Of a stretch of 64,000 nucleotides of DNA, positions 28,166 to 36,734 are shown piece by piece. This DNA is from Bdellovibrio sp. GTDB lineage: Bacteria > Myxococcota > SpSt-1050. Every line of letters begins with the position of its first letter. The first letter of the stretch is position 1. The position numbers and the translations under genes were made by a program. The notes under the pieces were generated by a model. The model was given only the letters and a program-made list of their open reading frames with translations, did not search any database and was not told where the DNA came from. The stretch covers positions 33,222 through 97,221 of the forward strand of contig DYEF01000070.1 of NCBI GenBank assembly GCA_020725805.1, given 5' to 3'.

Positions 28166-29509
28166 TTATTCTTTCTTTTCTTCTACCTTAGGTGCTTTGA
28201 GAATCAGAATGAGAACCGCAGAAATTATACAGAGTATACCGGATATTACAAATGCAGTTGTATAATTCCCGGCATCATAGGTCTTCTGAACAATCTCACC
28301 GCTCTTCTCAAGAGACTCATAAGGGACTTTCTGAACAACACTCATCAGCTTCGGGGCAAGCCATGGTCCGAAGAGACCACCTGCACCGTAAGCAGAGAAC
28401 ATCCAGCCATAGTTTGCACCGACATTTTTTGTTCCGAAGAAGTCTGCCGTAACCGCCGGATAAAGTGCGAGGAAACCACCGAAGCAGAATCCGATGGAGG
28501 CTACACCAAAGAGATATAAACCATAGGATGTAAAGAATTTAAGTAAAAGCATAATGACGCCTGCGTATATGAACATAATCATCAATGTAGGTTTTCTTCC
28601 GATACTGTCGGATACCTTACCCCAGACAATCCTTCCCAATGCATTAAGAATAGCAACGATCATAACCGCAGAGGCACCTTTTGAGATAATATCGGCATAA
28701 CTATCCTTGGGTACAGGGGAACCACTGAAAAGCTGAAGGAGTGAGAAAGACTGCCATACATTCGTTGCATTCATAATAATCATCAGTCCGGCTGTACAAC
28801 CAGCAAAATAAGTAAGCCATAAGAGCCAGAATTGTGCTGTCTTGAGCATCTCCTGCCAGGTAAAATCTACTTTTTGAACAGCACCTGAGGCAGAGGCTGC
28901 CATAGCAGGTGGATTCCACCCTTCTGGTTTGTAACCGGCCGGAGGATTTATCATAAATTGTGCACCGATTACTACTGCTATAAGAAAGATTATGCCCAGA
29001 TATAAAAATGTCGTCATTATTCCCTGTGACGCGATCAGGCTCTTTGCAACCGGTGTAAAGACAAGTGCGCCCGCCCCAAAACCAGCCACCGCAAGGCCCG
29101 TGATAAGCCCTCTCATATCAGGAAACCACTTCACACAGGTAGCAATCGGGCAGACATAAGCAGCACCTATCCCGATACCGCCAATTATAGAAAAGCCAAG
29201 CACAAAGAGAAACAGGTTATTGGCAAATGATGCAATAATAAGACCTATACCGAGAAGTATACCACCAAGAGTTGCTATTTTTCTTGGTCCAAGTTTATCC
29301 TGAATTCTACCAAAAACAATCATACTAAGTGCAAAAAATGCAAGCACGAGCTGTGAAGGAAGAGCAAGATCAGTAGCTGACCAGCTCGGAAACTTATCTT
29401 TTAATGCGGGTTTGAAAACAGAATATATATAGATTGCACCAAGCGAAATTTGAATAAGTAAAGCACCTACAACGACCAACCATCTATTAAACTTCTTCTC
29501 TTCTGACAT
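28166..29509 (-). CDS. OFA-family MFS transporter (oxalate/formate antiporter type)
   Basis: The start is ATG at 29509, six nucleotides after a GAGGAGG Shine-Dalgarno; the longer frame upstream includes that site. The 447-residue protein has twelve hydrophobic helices. The first helix has the OFA signature RWLVVVGALLIQISLGAIYI, then YSVF, and FGRIQDKLGPRKIA is the loop 2-3 MFS motif. Family members exchange oxalate/formate or other small carboxylates such as lactate or pyruvate; the substrate here is not known. A clear terminator follows. Confidence 0.92.
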   Translation of the reverse strand: MSEEKKFNRWLVVVGALLIQISLGAIYIYSVFKPALKDKFPSWSATDLALPSQLVLAFFALSMIVFGRIQDKLGPRKIATLGGILLGIGLIIASFANNLFLFVLGFSIIGGIGIGAAYVCPIATCVKWFPDMRGLITGLAVAGFGAGALVFTPVAKSLIASQGIMTTFLYLGIIFLIAVVIGAQFMINPPAGYKPEGWNPPAMAASASGAVQKVDFTWQEMLKTAQFWLLWLTYFAGCTAGLMIIMNATNVWQSFSLLQLFSGSPVPKDSYADIISKGASAVMIVAILNALGRIVWGKVSDSIGRKPTLMIMFIYAGVIMLLLKFFTSYGLYLFGVASIGFCFGGFLALYPAVTADFFGTKNVGANYGWMFSAYGAGGLFGPWLAPKLMSVVQKVPYESLEKSGEIVQKTYDAGNYTTAFVISGILCIISAVLILILKAPKVEEKKE

Positions 29510-29629
29510 AAAAAATCCTCCTCTGATAATTGAGTTAAGCAAAAACTATTTCAAAACTCTTACCAAACGGCTTTTGATATATCTAATTTTTTACAAATGT
29601 CCACAAATAATTATACTGCTATCAATAAA

Positions 29630-30196
29630 TTATCTGGTAATTCTGAAACTTGCAATCAATGGGAATATATCCTTTGCCTCTATCTTCAACACTACCGTTG
29701 AGACTATCTTCCCACTCTCTCTATCAACAATCTCTCCGAGCATAGTACTAAATGACTTTATTGGCTGGAAGATTGAAAGGTCGTTGTGGCCGTTGAAATA
29801 ATATTCCTTCCCGTTTTTGTCGGAGAAGTAAAATTCATATACAAACTGCTTCTTCGAGATAAAGTCATACTCCACACTTCCTCTCAGTTCAGCATTCTCA
29901 ACAAGGTCAGCAGCTGTAATAATACCGGTCACCTCCATCCTCAGAAATTCACCACTGTCTCTCTTGATAAAACTCAGCATATTGCTGCTTACACAGTTGA
30001 GTGTTACGGTCACAGGTAAATCACCCCTGTCATCCTTACCGCTTATCATACGGTGTGTCCCGTTCATCGTCTTGCTGAATCTTATCCCCTTCGGAATATA
30101 ATATTCGGCAATGGCCCTTACCTGCTCTCTGTTAAGCGATTTGATAAAATCCACATTGACAAAGTTCTTTAGATTCTTCAAAGTCTCCAGGTTCAT
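29630..30196 (-). CDS. Hypothetical soluble protein
   Basis: This 188-residue protein has no signal peptide or membrane helix. It has many beta-strand segments (VEYDFISKKQFVYEFYFS) and a helical N-terminus (METLK-like: MNLETLKNLKNFVNVDFIK). No known family was recognised. An AAGGAGG Shine-Dalgarno 7 nt before the ATG supports the start. A TTGACA box lies upstream at about 30250-30255, but its -10 is unclear. It is divergent from the spermidine-synthase fusion. Confidence 0.68.
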   Translation of the reverse strand: MNLETLKNLKNFVNVDFIKSLNREQVRAIAEYYIPKGIRFSKTMNGTHRMISGKDDRGDLPVTVTLNCVSSNMLSFIKRDSGEFLRMEVTGIITAADLVENAELRGSVEYDFISKKQFVYEFYFSDKNGKEYYFNGHNDLSIFQPIKSFSTMLGEIVDRESGKIVSTVVLKIEAKDIFPLIASFRITR

Positions 30197-30419
30197 TACA
30201 AAGCCTCCTTAATAAATTGATAATATCGCCTATCACAAATGACGCAATGTGTCAAGGTTTTTCCAGGAGAGACGTCTTTGCAGGTCGGCGGGGTATGGAA
30301 CTTTACCTAAAATTTTTAATTCAAAAATGAATGATTGTAAACTAAAAAACTATTTACATTAATTCCGTTTTCTATTAGAAAGTTTATATTGTAAAACGTT
30401 CTCATCAGATAAATTTAGG

Positions 30420-30448
30420 TTTACAAAGACACCAATATACAATATAAG
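30420..30448 (+). promoter_or_regulatory. Promoter of the spermidine-synthase fusion gene
   Basis: TTTACA (30420-30425) and TATAAG (30443-30448) are 17 bp apart. Transcription from about 30455 leaves a 17-nt leader that holds GGAGG, which supports ATG 30472 over the in-frame TTG at 30460. Confidence 0.65.
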
Positions 30449-30471
30449 ACCATTATATTTTGGAGGAGATT

Positions 30472-33400
30472 ATGAAATATATTCTCTATACCTGCTTCTT
30501 CCTTTCCGGAATGGCTGGACTTATATATCAAGTTGTATGGTCGAAATATTTTAATCTCTTTTTAGGTGCCACCTCTTATTCAACAGCAATCCTCCTCTCC
30601 ACATTTATGGGTGGACTTGCCCTCGGCAATCATATATTTGGGAAATTTGTTGACAGAACAAAAAATCCTCTGAGATTATATTCGTTTCTCGAGTTCGGGA
30701 TAGGGATTGCATGCACTCTGTTTCCTCTTTATTTCGATGGGCTTTTTAATCTCTATTTTGCCCTTGCTCAGGGTTCAATCCCAAATACTTTCGGGAATAT
30801 AATTCTGAAAATACTATTTAGCGTTATCACGATTCTTCTGCCTACCACACTTATGGGCGGGACACTCCCGGTAATGAGCAAATTTATCATAAAACAGATT
30901 AAGGATGTAGGGGCCAAGGTCGGACTCTTATATTTTCTAAATACTGTTGGGGCAATTATAGGAACACTCATAGGTGGATATTTCATTATCCACACACTCG
31001 GACTTGATTTTTCAGTTCAATTATTCTCCTTTGTAAATTTAGCAATTGGGATTGTAACCTACTATCTGAGCAAGCGAGTAAGTGAAGATTTTACAATTTC
31101 TCAGGCAGACAGCACAACTGAAAAGGAGGAGGAGAATTCTGAAATCACCTATTCGGAATCACAGATAAAAATTGTTCTTATAATGATTGGATTGAGCGGA
31201 TTTGTATCAATGTTGTATGAGGTAGTATGGACAAGGATGCTGGCACTAATAATCGGTTCGGCTGTTCAGTCATTTGCAATAATGCTCTTTACATTTATAA
31301 CGGGGATTGCTGCCGGTTCCTTCGTAATCCATAGAGCGATGAACAGGCGAATCAATCACCTGTTCTGGTTTGCAATAACCGAATTTATGATTGCCATAAC
31401 AATTATTATTGTTCTGCCTTTATATATGCGGCTCCCGTACTACTTTAACATTATAGGAGGAAGCATCCCCAAGACAGAAGGGATGTTTATCTTTTATGAA
31501 ATTTCGAAGATAATTATATGTTTTATTGCGATGTTTTTGCCCACCTTCTTTATCGGAATGACGTTACCTCTCGCAAGTCATATAAATACAAAGAGCATAA
31601 CAAAACTCGGAATCGGGATTGGTGATACATTTTCGGTAAATACACTTGGTAATCTTGTCGGCTCTCTGGTTGCAGGTTTTATTCTCCTCCCTCAAATAGG
31701 GATGGAGAACTCAATGAAGACTGGTATAATAATTAATCTTATCATAGCAGTGATACTGTTTTTCTCATCAGGTATTAAAAAGGTCATTAATATTGCGCCT
31801 ATAATAATAACAGTACTGGTATCAGTATTTCTTTTAAACTACCAGTTTATCGACAAAGAATATATTCAACGAGGAAATTTCAGGCTAAGAAACCGTTATG
31901 CCAAAACATTTGAAAATTTTCTGAAAGTTAAAGACCACGAAAAGTTGATATTTTATAAAGAAGGGAAAGGCTCTCTTGTATCCGTTACGAAGTCACCAAA
32001 AGGGATACTGTCTCTAAGAATAAACGGAAAACCGGACGCAAGTACCGGCTTTGATATGCCAACACAGATATGGTGTGGTCATATCGGCGTTCTTTTGCAT
32101 CCTAAACCGGAGGATGTATTCCTCCTCGGGATGGGTAGTGGTGTTACAGGCGGCGTTCTCTCCACCCATAAAGAGATAAAAAACATAGAACTGCTTGAGA
32201 TCTCAAAGGAGGTTATTGAGGCAGCCGAATTATTTAAGGAAGCAAACTATGACATATTAAACAACAAGAAAGTTAAAATAATAAATGCCGATGGGAGAGA
32301 ATATCTGAGACTGAATCCTCAGAAAAAATATGATATTATCATCTCGGAGCCATCAAACCCGTGGATGGCCGGAGTTGCCAATTTATTTACAGTACAATAT
32401 TTTGAAGAAGTAAAATCTCACCTTAAAGAAGATGGCCTATTTGTTCAGTGGTTTCAGGCATATGAAACCAACGATAAGATTCTGAATATTATGTTTAATA
32501 CCCTCGGCAGAGTCTTTGAATACGCCTATGTCTTTGCCCCTGCACAGCTCGATCTTTTAATAGTCGGCTCTGATAAACCTATCACATTTGACCAGAAGAG
32601 AATCATTGAAAAATTCAGCGACCCGCTTTTTCTCAATACAGTAAAAGACAAAAATTCGCTCGGTATTCCCGATACTATTCCCAAGTTCGTCTCAATGAAT
32701 CTTATCGGAGAAAACCGGTTCAGAACATATTACGGCAGAGGTGAAGATGACCTGATAGTAAATGAAGATAAATTTCCTGTTATAGAATATGAAGCGCCAA
32801 AGGCCTTTTTTGTCGGAAGGACATCCAATGTAATCTTTTCGATAGCAGAGACCAATGTCAGTTATGAGTACAGCAGATTACCATCAAAAACTCTTATTAA
32901 AGATATAATAAAAAGTATGGACACCAATCAGATTTTAGAATTTATAAAATCCTCCGAAATCAGGGGACAGAAGCAGGTTGCGAGGTCCGGATTCAGTTAT
33001 ATATTGGATAACAATCTGGATACAGAAAATATATTTGTCATCAACAACTACCCCGAACTTCTGGCATATCACACATTTCTCACAAACTTTCCACAAACTC
33101 CGGAAAACTACACTCAGGACAAATGCAATAACATATCAGGAATAATAAGAAAGTATATCGAACTCACCACATCAATATTTTATCAGAGCCAGAATACAGC
33201 AATCCTGTCGCATATGAATAAGTGTCTCAATGCCGCTCAGGACAGAGATACCCTTAGTAATCTTCAGAGGGCATATTTTACCCTCGGAGATACTACAGGA
33301 CTGGAAAATGCAACACAAAAAATGCTTTCATCAGGCCAGATTACAGAGAAGGATAAGACAGGTGTTATCTCGTCACTGATAAAACATTATTATTACAAAG

Positions 33401-33501
33401 ACAATTTTGCGAAAGCAAAGGAGTTGCTGAGCAGTATTAACACAGATGATTTGAAGGATGCCGAACTATTATCCATTGTCAAAGACCTGAAAAACAGATG
33501 A
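30472..33501 (+). CDS. Fused MFS-like membrane / spermidine synthase-like protein
   Basis: The start is ATG 30472, placed by GGAGG. The first 450 residues carry two related membrane units: SGMAGLIYQVVWSKYFNLFL near the start and SGFVSMLYEVVWTRMLALII at about 240, an internal duplication. A cytosolic spermidine-synthase (SAM-type Rossmann) domain follows at about 480-760. It includes LLGMGSGVTGG as the cofactor loop and ISEPSNPWMAGVANLFT, where classical enzymes have an aspartate-rich active-site segment, so synthase activity is uncertain. The last 250 residues are helical, TPR-like. Such fusions are widespread but poorly characterised. The protein is large (1,009 aa) and stands alone. Confidence 0.88.
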   Translation: MKYILYTCFFLSGMAGLIYQVVWSKYFNLFLGATSYSTAILLSTFMGGLALGNHIFGKFVDRTKNPLRLYSFLEFGIGIACTLFPLYFDGLFNLYFALAQGSIPNTFGNIILKILFSVITILLPTTLMGGTLPVMSKFIIKQIKDVGAKVGLLYFLNTVGAIIGTLIGGYFIIHTLGLDFSVQLFSFVNLAIGIVTYYLSKRVSEDFTISQADSTTEKEEENSEITYSESQIKIVLIMIGLSGFVSMLYEVVWTRMLALIIGSAVQSFAIMLFTFITGIAAGSFVIHRAMNRRINHLFWFAITEFMIAITIIIVLPLYMRLPYYFNIIGGSIPKTEGMFIFYEISKIIICFIAMFLPTFFIGMTLPLASHINTKSITKLGIGIGDTFSVNTLGNLVGSLVAGFILLPQIGMENSMKTGIIINLIIAVILFFSSGIKKVINIAPIIITVLVSVFLLNYQFIDKEYIQRGNFRLRNRYAKTFENFLKVKDHEKLIFYKEGKGSLVSVTKSPKGILSLRINGKPDASTGFDMPTQIWCGHIGVLLHPKPEDVFLLGMGSGVTGGVLSTHKEIKNIELLEISKEVIEAAELFKEANYDILNNKKVKIINADGREYLRLNPQKKYDIIISEPSNPWMAGVANLFTVQYFEEVKSHLKEDGLFVQWFQAYETNDKILNIMFNTLGRVFEYAYVFAPAQLDLLIVGSDKPITFDQKRIIEKFSDPLFLNTVKDKNSLGIPDTIPKFVSMNLIGENRFRTYYGRGEDDLIVNEDKFPVIEYEAPKAFFVGRTSNVIFSIAETNVSYEYSRLPSKTLIKDIIKSMDTNQILEFIKSSEIRGQKQVARSGFSYILDNNLDTENIFVINNYPELLAYHTFLTNFPQTPENYTQDKCNNISGIIRKYIELTTSIFYQSQNTAILSHMNKCLNAAQDRDTLSNLQRAYFTLGDTTGLENATQKMLSSGQITEKDKTGVISSLIKHYYYKDNFAKAKELLSSINTDDLKDAELLSIVKDLKNR

Positions 33502-33933
33502 TTTTAGCCAGTGCTTTTACTCATTTGATTCACCTAATCAGGAAATATTATTCTCCACTCCTGTTCCGTGGTATTACGGCCATTGGCCGTTTACGGTAAA
33601 CAAATAACAAAACAGATAAGACCATTATGGATATACGAACTGCCATTTTTAATAATAGCCTAATGAAACTGGCGCGTATTTTCGCAACGTCGTGTTATTT
33701 ACTACTATGAACATTATTACAAAATTACCAATATTTAACCATTATTACATTTTTATTGACTATTTTAATAAACCAAAACTTATGACCATCTCCTTCTGAA
33801 TACAGAATATCGAGATTTGACTTACCACTACAGAACGTATGGAAGCCAATGTATACCCGGCACCCCTCGGGGCAGATTTGTTAATTTTTGAATTATTACA
33901 ATAAGTTAATGATTATGCTTCAATTTTTAAAAT
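33502..33933. other. Gene-free region between the fusion gene and pilA
   Basis: About 430 bp hold no credible gene. A 15-bp palindrome with 7-bp arms (ACGGCCA-T-TGGCCGT, 33576-33590) is followed at once by a second, TTTACGGTAAA (33590-33600). A CCCCTCGGGG stem (33863-33872) lies further on. Only the first could stop or slow transcription from the upstream gene, and it lacks a T-tract. The longest start-to-stop frame noted is 27 codons without a ribosome site. Confidence 0.5.
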
Positions 33934-33958
33934 AAAAAAAGCCCGGGTTTAACCGGGC
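33934..33958 (-). terminator. Rho-independent terminator of pilA
   Basis: On the minus strand GCCCGG and CCGGGC pair across TTAAAC (33941-33958) and are followed by seven T. It ends the pilin transcript 22 bp after the stop codon. Confidence 0.9.
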
Positions 33959-33979
33959 TTCTGATGGAAATTCCTCTAA

Positions 33980-34543
33980 TTAGTCGTTGTCCACATCATT
34001 GCACTGGTTCGGGTCAGCCGCTAAAGCACCTGCTGCTCCGTTTACACCAATGGTGATCTTCGCATTGATTATCTGGTTGGCCTGGTCGATATTCCACATA
34101 TCCTCTTTGGGCTCGCCGTCAACATTGCCGTAAGCTGCATAGACAAAGTTGAACTGTGTCGGAGCCTGGGCTGCGTATGCACAACCACCGCAGAGGTTTG
34201 CACCAGTGCAGAGAGCACCTGTTGCATCACAGGCAATTGTGTCACCGGCAAAACCTGACACATATGCATATCTTCTGTTCTTTTCAGGAGCAAACCCCAT
34301 CGGAATCTTACCAGCGCCAGTCAGGTTAAAGACCAATGTTGCGTATGTGTTGGTCTCGGCAAACTTTGATTTGGCTGCCGTGAATGCTGCCTTCAGGTTG
34401 GTCCTTGCCTCTGACTGCTTTGACCTTGCCTGGAACCTGATAAAGTTCGGGATTGCCACTGCGGCAAGAATACCGATGATCGCCACCACGATCATGAGCT
34501 CGATCAGGGTAAATCCCTTCTTGGTTCTGAGTAACCTTAGCAT
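33980..34543 (-). CDS. pilA: Type IV pilin (PilA-type major pilin)
   Basis: Type IV pilins are the subunits of retractile pili used for twitching, adhesion and DNA uptake. The prepilin leader LRLLRTKKG is cut by PilD between G10 and F11, and Glu5 of the mature protein (E15) is conserved in FTLIELMIVVAIIGILAAVA. The following NFIRFQARSKQSEARTNLKA is strikingly like myxobacterial PilA. The globular part has four Cys around residues 79-95 (likely disulfides) and ends in a short Cys-Asn-Asp tail. A strong AGGAGGT Shine-Dalgarno precedes the ATG. A sigma54-like promoter and GTGTC boxes lie upstream. The assembly genes (pilBCD) are not in the window. Confidence 0.95.
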   Translation of the reverse strand: MLRLLRTKKGFTLIELMIVVAIIGILAAVAIPNFIRFQARSKQSEARTNLKAAFTAAKSKFAETNTYATLVFNLTGAGKIPMGFAPEKNRRYAYVSGFAGDTIACDATGALCTGANLCGGCAYAAQAPTQFNFVYAAYGNVDGEPKEDMWNIDQANQIINAKITIGVNGAAGALAADPNQCNDVDND

Positions 34544-34604
34544 ACTTACCTCCTTTGCAAAGGTTAATAAAACGGTTTATAGCTATAAAAACCATATTTA
34601 TATA

Positions 34605-34621
34605 GTCAACTTCCATACCAG
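34605..34621 (-). promoter_or_regulatory. Sigma54-like pilA promoter
   Basis: The minus strand reads CTGGTATGGAAGTTGAC: GG, ten bases, then GA where GC is canonical, with the TTG of the -12 element kept. Transcription near 34595 would give a leader of about 50 nt. A competing sigma70 reading (TTGACT, 16 bp, TATAGC) overlaps it. Confidence 0.5.
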
Positions 34622-34658
34622 AGATAACACATTGATATCACGCAATATTTCAATCGGA

Positions 34659-34709
34659 AGTGTCAAATATAGTAATATTTGGTCCTTCTTGTGACACTTT
34701 TTGTCACTT
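34659..34709 (-). promoter_or_regulatory. Repeated GTGTC/TGACAC boxes upstream of pilA
   Basis: AAGTGTCA lies at 34659-34666. A perfect inverted repeat GTGACA-N5-TGTCAC at 34691-34707 gives two more copies. In Pseudomonas PilR binds repeated (C/G)TGTC sites before a sigma54 pilin promoter, so these are candidate activator sites. The inverted repeat also contains the stop codon of the upstream gene. Confidence 0.45.
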
Positions 34710-35546
34710 CGATAGCACAATAATCTTTCCATCCTTTATTTCGTATCTCCCCTCAAACGGTTCTGCCGGTATTACAGGGATGATATTCTTTTCAACAAGC
34801 TCATCTATTCTTTCCGGATATCTGCCGTATTTATTATAAAATTCCTCGACCTTCCTTGTCAGAAACTTAAAATCCCTTCTCTGCAGAGCCATCCTGAATC
34901 TTGTAAAATATTTACCTCTTAAAACAGGGTCCTGTTCCTCCCTGTACATCCTTTCGAGAACAGGTATCATTGCATCAGTATCTTCCACGTCCAGCAAAAT
35001 CTTCTCTGCCAGACTGACAAGCCAGTCCATCTCCGGTTCACCGGTTCTGACAGCAACCCGTCCGGCCAGGTCATAAAAAACTGAAGCCATACGGGGATTA
35101 TTCAGAACATAATATTCAACATAGCCTAAAAGATACGGGATTCTCCAGGAGTCAGGGGTATTCTTTACACCTTTTATGAGTATCTTTTCAGAGAGGTCTC
35201 CGTTTGTATCCAGAAGCGATATTGTAACACCTCCGAATCTGTATGCGTATTCGAAGAGGGGCGAGATATCCGTAATCAGGTCCACAAGAGGGAAGAGATG
35301 TTTTAATCTTTCCGTTGAATAATTCTGATTATCCCCGAAATACTGAATAGCCTTGAGCCAGTAAAAATCCCCGAAAAGCTCGTAAAAACCCGCGCTCGCA
35401 GCCCTGACCAGTTCAAGCCTCGGCAATATAAAACCTTCCGAAGGAATCTCTGTTCTGACCTTAGGTAATAACACTTCACTCCTTATCCAGATGGCCAGAC
35501 TCATAAACATTAGAACAAGGATTATCAGTAATATTCTTCTCTTCAT
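34704..35546 (-). CDS. Membrane-anchored helical protein upstream of pilA
   Basis: An N-terminal hydrophobic segment (about 5-22) acts as anchor or signal. The other 250 residues are helical and TPR-like (YWLKAIQYFGDNQNYSTERL; IPYLLGYVEYYVLNNP), ending with a small beta hairpin (GRYEIKDGKIIVLSK). The segment GRYPERIDELVEKNIIP resembles pseudopilin C-terminal peptides (RYPxxxxxL). No family was recognised. Its own promoter (TTGACA, 16 bp, TATAAT) is at 35579-35606. The position next to pilA suggests a pilus-associated role, which is unproven. Confidence 0.72.
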   Translation of the reverse strand: MKRRILLIILVLMFMSLAIWIRSEVLLPKVRTEIPSEGFILPRLELVRAASAGFYELFGDFYWLKAIQYFGDNQNYSTERLKHLFPLVDLITDISPLFEYAYRFGGVTISLLDTNGDLSEKILIKGVKNTPDSWRIPYLLGYVEYYVLNNPRMASVFYDLAGRVAVRTGEPEMDWLVSLAEKILLDVEDTDAMIPVLERMYREEQDPVLRGKYFTRFRMALQRRDFKFLTRKVEEFYNKYGRYPERIDELVEKNIIPVIPAEPFEGRYEIKDGKIIVLSK

Positions 35547-35578
35547 AACTTATCTTCAAAAGCCCTTAAAACGGGGGA

Positions 35579-35606
35579 ATTATACTATTTGTTTGATTTA
35601 TGTCAA
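35579..35606 (-). promoter_or_regulatory. Strong sigma70-type promoter
   Basis: Perfect TTGACA (35601-35606) and perfect TATAAT (35579-35584) on the minus strand are 16 bp apart. Transcription from about 35572 gives a 26-nt leader for the TPR-like membrane protein. Confidence 0.7.
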
Positions 35607-35623
35607 TACAACTATTGCTATCA

Positions 35624-35797
35624 TCAGTTACCAGAATCAAAAAAACCGTTCTCTAAATCCTCTAAAAAACTGTCTATCACACCCAGCATTGCATGGAGTG
35701 CTATTTTCTTCTGACTCTCAGGCTCCCTTTCCAGCTCGCTTAAAACCAGACTTCTCTTCTGCATAAGATAATCTTCAACCTTCTTCTTTTCAATCAT
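35624..35797 (-). CDS. Small 57-residue protein after the PilZ-receiver gene
   Basis: The frame starts with ATG at 35797, with a strong AGGAGGG Shine-Dalgarno 6 nt upstream, and ends in TGA. The product, about 57 residues, begins MIEKKKVEDYLMQKRSLVL and is charged and helical, with a hydrophobic heptad-like pattern (IALHAMLGVIDSFLEDL) suited to dimerisation. It lies 39 bp downstream of the PilZ-receiver gene, probably in the same transcript, and may be its partner. No family was recognised. Confidence 0.7.
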   Translation of the reverse strand: MIEKKKVEDYLMQKRSLVLSELEREPESQKKIALHAMLGVIDSFLEDLENGFFDSGN

Positions 35798-35836
35798 TAT
35801 TATCCCTCCTTTGATAATGAATTGCAGATATATTCC

Positions 35837-36592
35837 TTATCCCTTATTTAGAAAATCAATGAACAGAAGACGTTTAATATTGGCAATCAGGTCATTCACG
35901 GTTATCGGTTTATCGAGGTACATATCGGCACCTGCCGCCAGTGCCCTCTCTCTCCCCTCCTCTCCGCCGCCGGATATAACAAGAATAGGTTTCTCAACTC
36001 CCGAACTCCTGAGTCTCTTGATTACCTCATCTCCGGAAAACATAGGTATATAGAAATCCAGAATAAGGAGGTCGAATTCCTCCCTGAATATTATCTCTTC
36101 AACATCCTTTGCTTCGGTAACTTCGGATATCAGAATCATCTTATCCGAAGGCAGGTCGTATTTTGCAAGTCTCTGAATACCATAGCGGTACATCCCCAGA
36201 ATATGCGGATTGTCCTCGGCAATTATTATCTTAAACGGCCTGCCAACCGGAGGGAGTCCTCCCCTCTCCTCCATAAGAGGGAGAATAAACTGTTCGAGTC
36301 TCTTTCTCACCTGCGGCGAAATATCGAATCTTATTCCAATACCTCCCCTGATATTCTTCCTTGGCATAGGGGTTCTCTTCCATACCACAACACCATCCAG
36401 AACCAGCTTATCCACAATAGAAGGGAATGACAGTTCAATATTGATTTTCTCCGAAAGAGGAATATCGAGACCTGTCGAGATAAAACATCCCCCTATAGAG
36501 ATATCCTCGATATACTCCGTGATCTTCCGGTCCTGATAGGTTATATCGGCCTTTAATATAAGATTATATCTTTTGCTGTCTCTTCTTTCCAT
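35837..36592 (-). CDS. PilZ-receiver fusion (c-di-GMP and phosphorelay signal protein)
   Basis: An N-terminal PilZ domain (1-105) carries the c-di-GMP motifs RDSKR (R4, R8) and D30-I-S-I-G34-G35. A response-regulator receiver (about 117-245) follows, with acidic pocket E126/D127, phosphoacceptor D179 in LLILDFY, S207 and K228. No output domain comes after it, so it probably acts by protein contact, combining a second messenger with phosphorylation. The two inputs in one small protein resemble regulators of pili or motility in myxobacteria. The start lacks a Shine-Dalgarno, and a promoter predicts a 3-nt leader. Confidence 0.9.
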   Translation of the reverse strand: MERRDSKRYNLILKADITYQDRKITEYIEDISIGGCFISTGLDIPLSEKINIELSFPSIVDKLVLDGVVVWKRTPMPRKNIRGGIGIRFDISPQVRKRLEQFILPLMEERGGLPPVGRPFKIIIAEDNPHILGMYRYGIQRLAKYDLPSDKMILISEVTEAKDVEEIIFREEFDLLILDFYIPMFSGDEVIKRLRSSGVEKPILVISGGGEEGRERALAAGADMYLDKPITVNDLIANIKRLLFIDFLNKG

Positions 36593-36601
36593 TATGTTTT
36601 A

Positions 36602-36630
36602 ATAATAATCAAGAATATCTTGAGTTGCAA
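36602..36630 (-). promoter_or_regulatory. Promoter with palindrome in the spacer
   Basis: TTGCAA (36625-36630) and TATTAT (36602-36607) on the minus strand are 17 bp apart. The spacer holds the 13-bp inverted repeat CAAGA-ATA-TCTTG (36610-36622), placed where a repressor would occlude RNA polymerase. The predicted +1 (36595) is 3 nt from the ATG. Confidence 0.55.
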
Positions 36631-36695
36631 GCAAATTATTACCGCGTAGTAATCTTTTTATTCAAAATCAAAAATCTATGAGGTAAAATATTTAG

Positions 36696-36724
36696 TTGTT
36701 AGTTAGTCTTTTTAATGCAATACT
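36696..36724 (+). promoter_or_regulatory. Possible promoter of the nitroreductase pair
   Basis: TTGTTA (36696-36701) and AATACT (36719-36724) are 17 bp apart. The expected +1 near 36731 is 4 nt before ATG 36735. Both boxes are imperfect. Confidence 0.4.
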
Positions 36725-36734
36725 GAATACCACT

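Noticed and set aside
33576-33590. Palindrome as terminator of the spermidine-synthase fusion
   Set aside because: The stem is GC-rich but there is no T-tract after it, so it is listed only as a palindrome.
33627-33710. A 27-codon frame MDIRTAIFNNSLMK... in the gap after the fusion gene
   Set aside because: No ribosome site or promoter, short, and no recognisable composition; taken as chance.
34590-34611. Sigma70-type promoter for pilA (TTGACT, 16 bp, TATAGC)
   Set aside because: It overlaps the sigma54-like element. I kept the latter as the main call because pilA genes are usually sigma54-dependent, but both remain possible.
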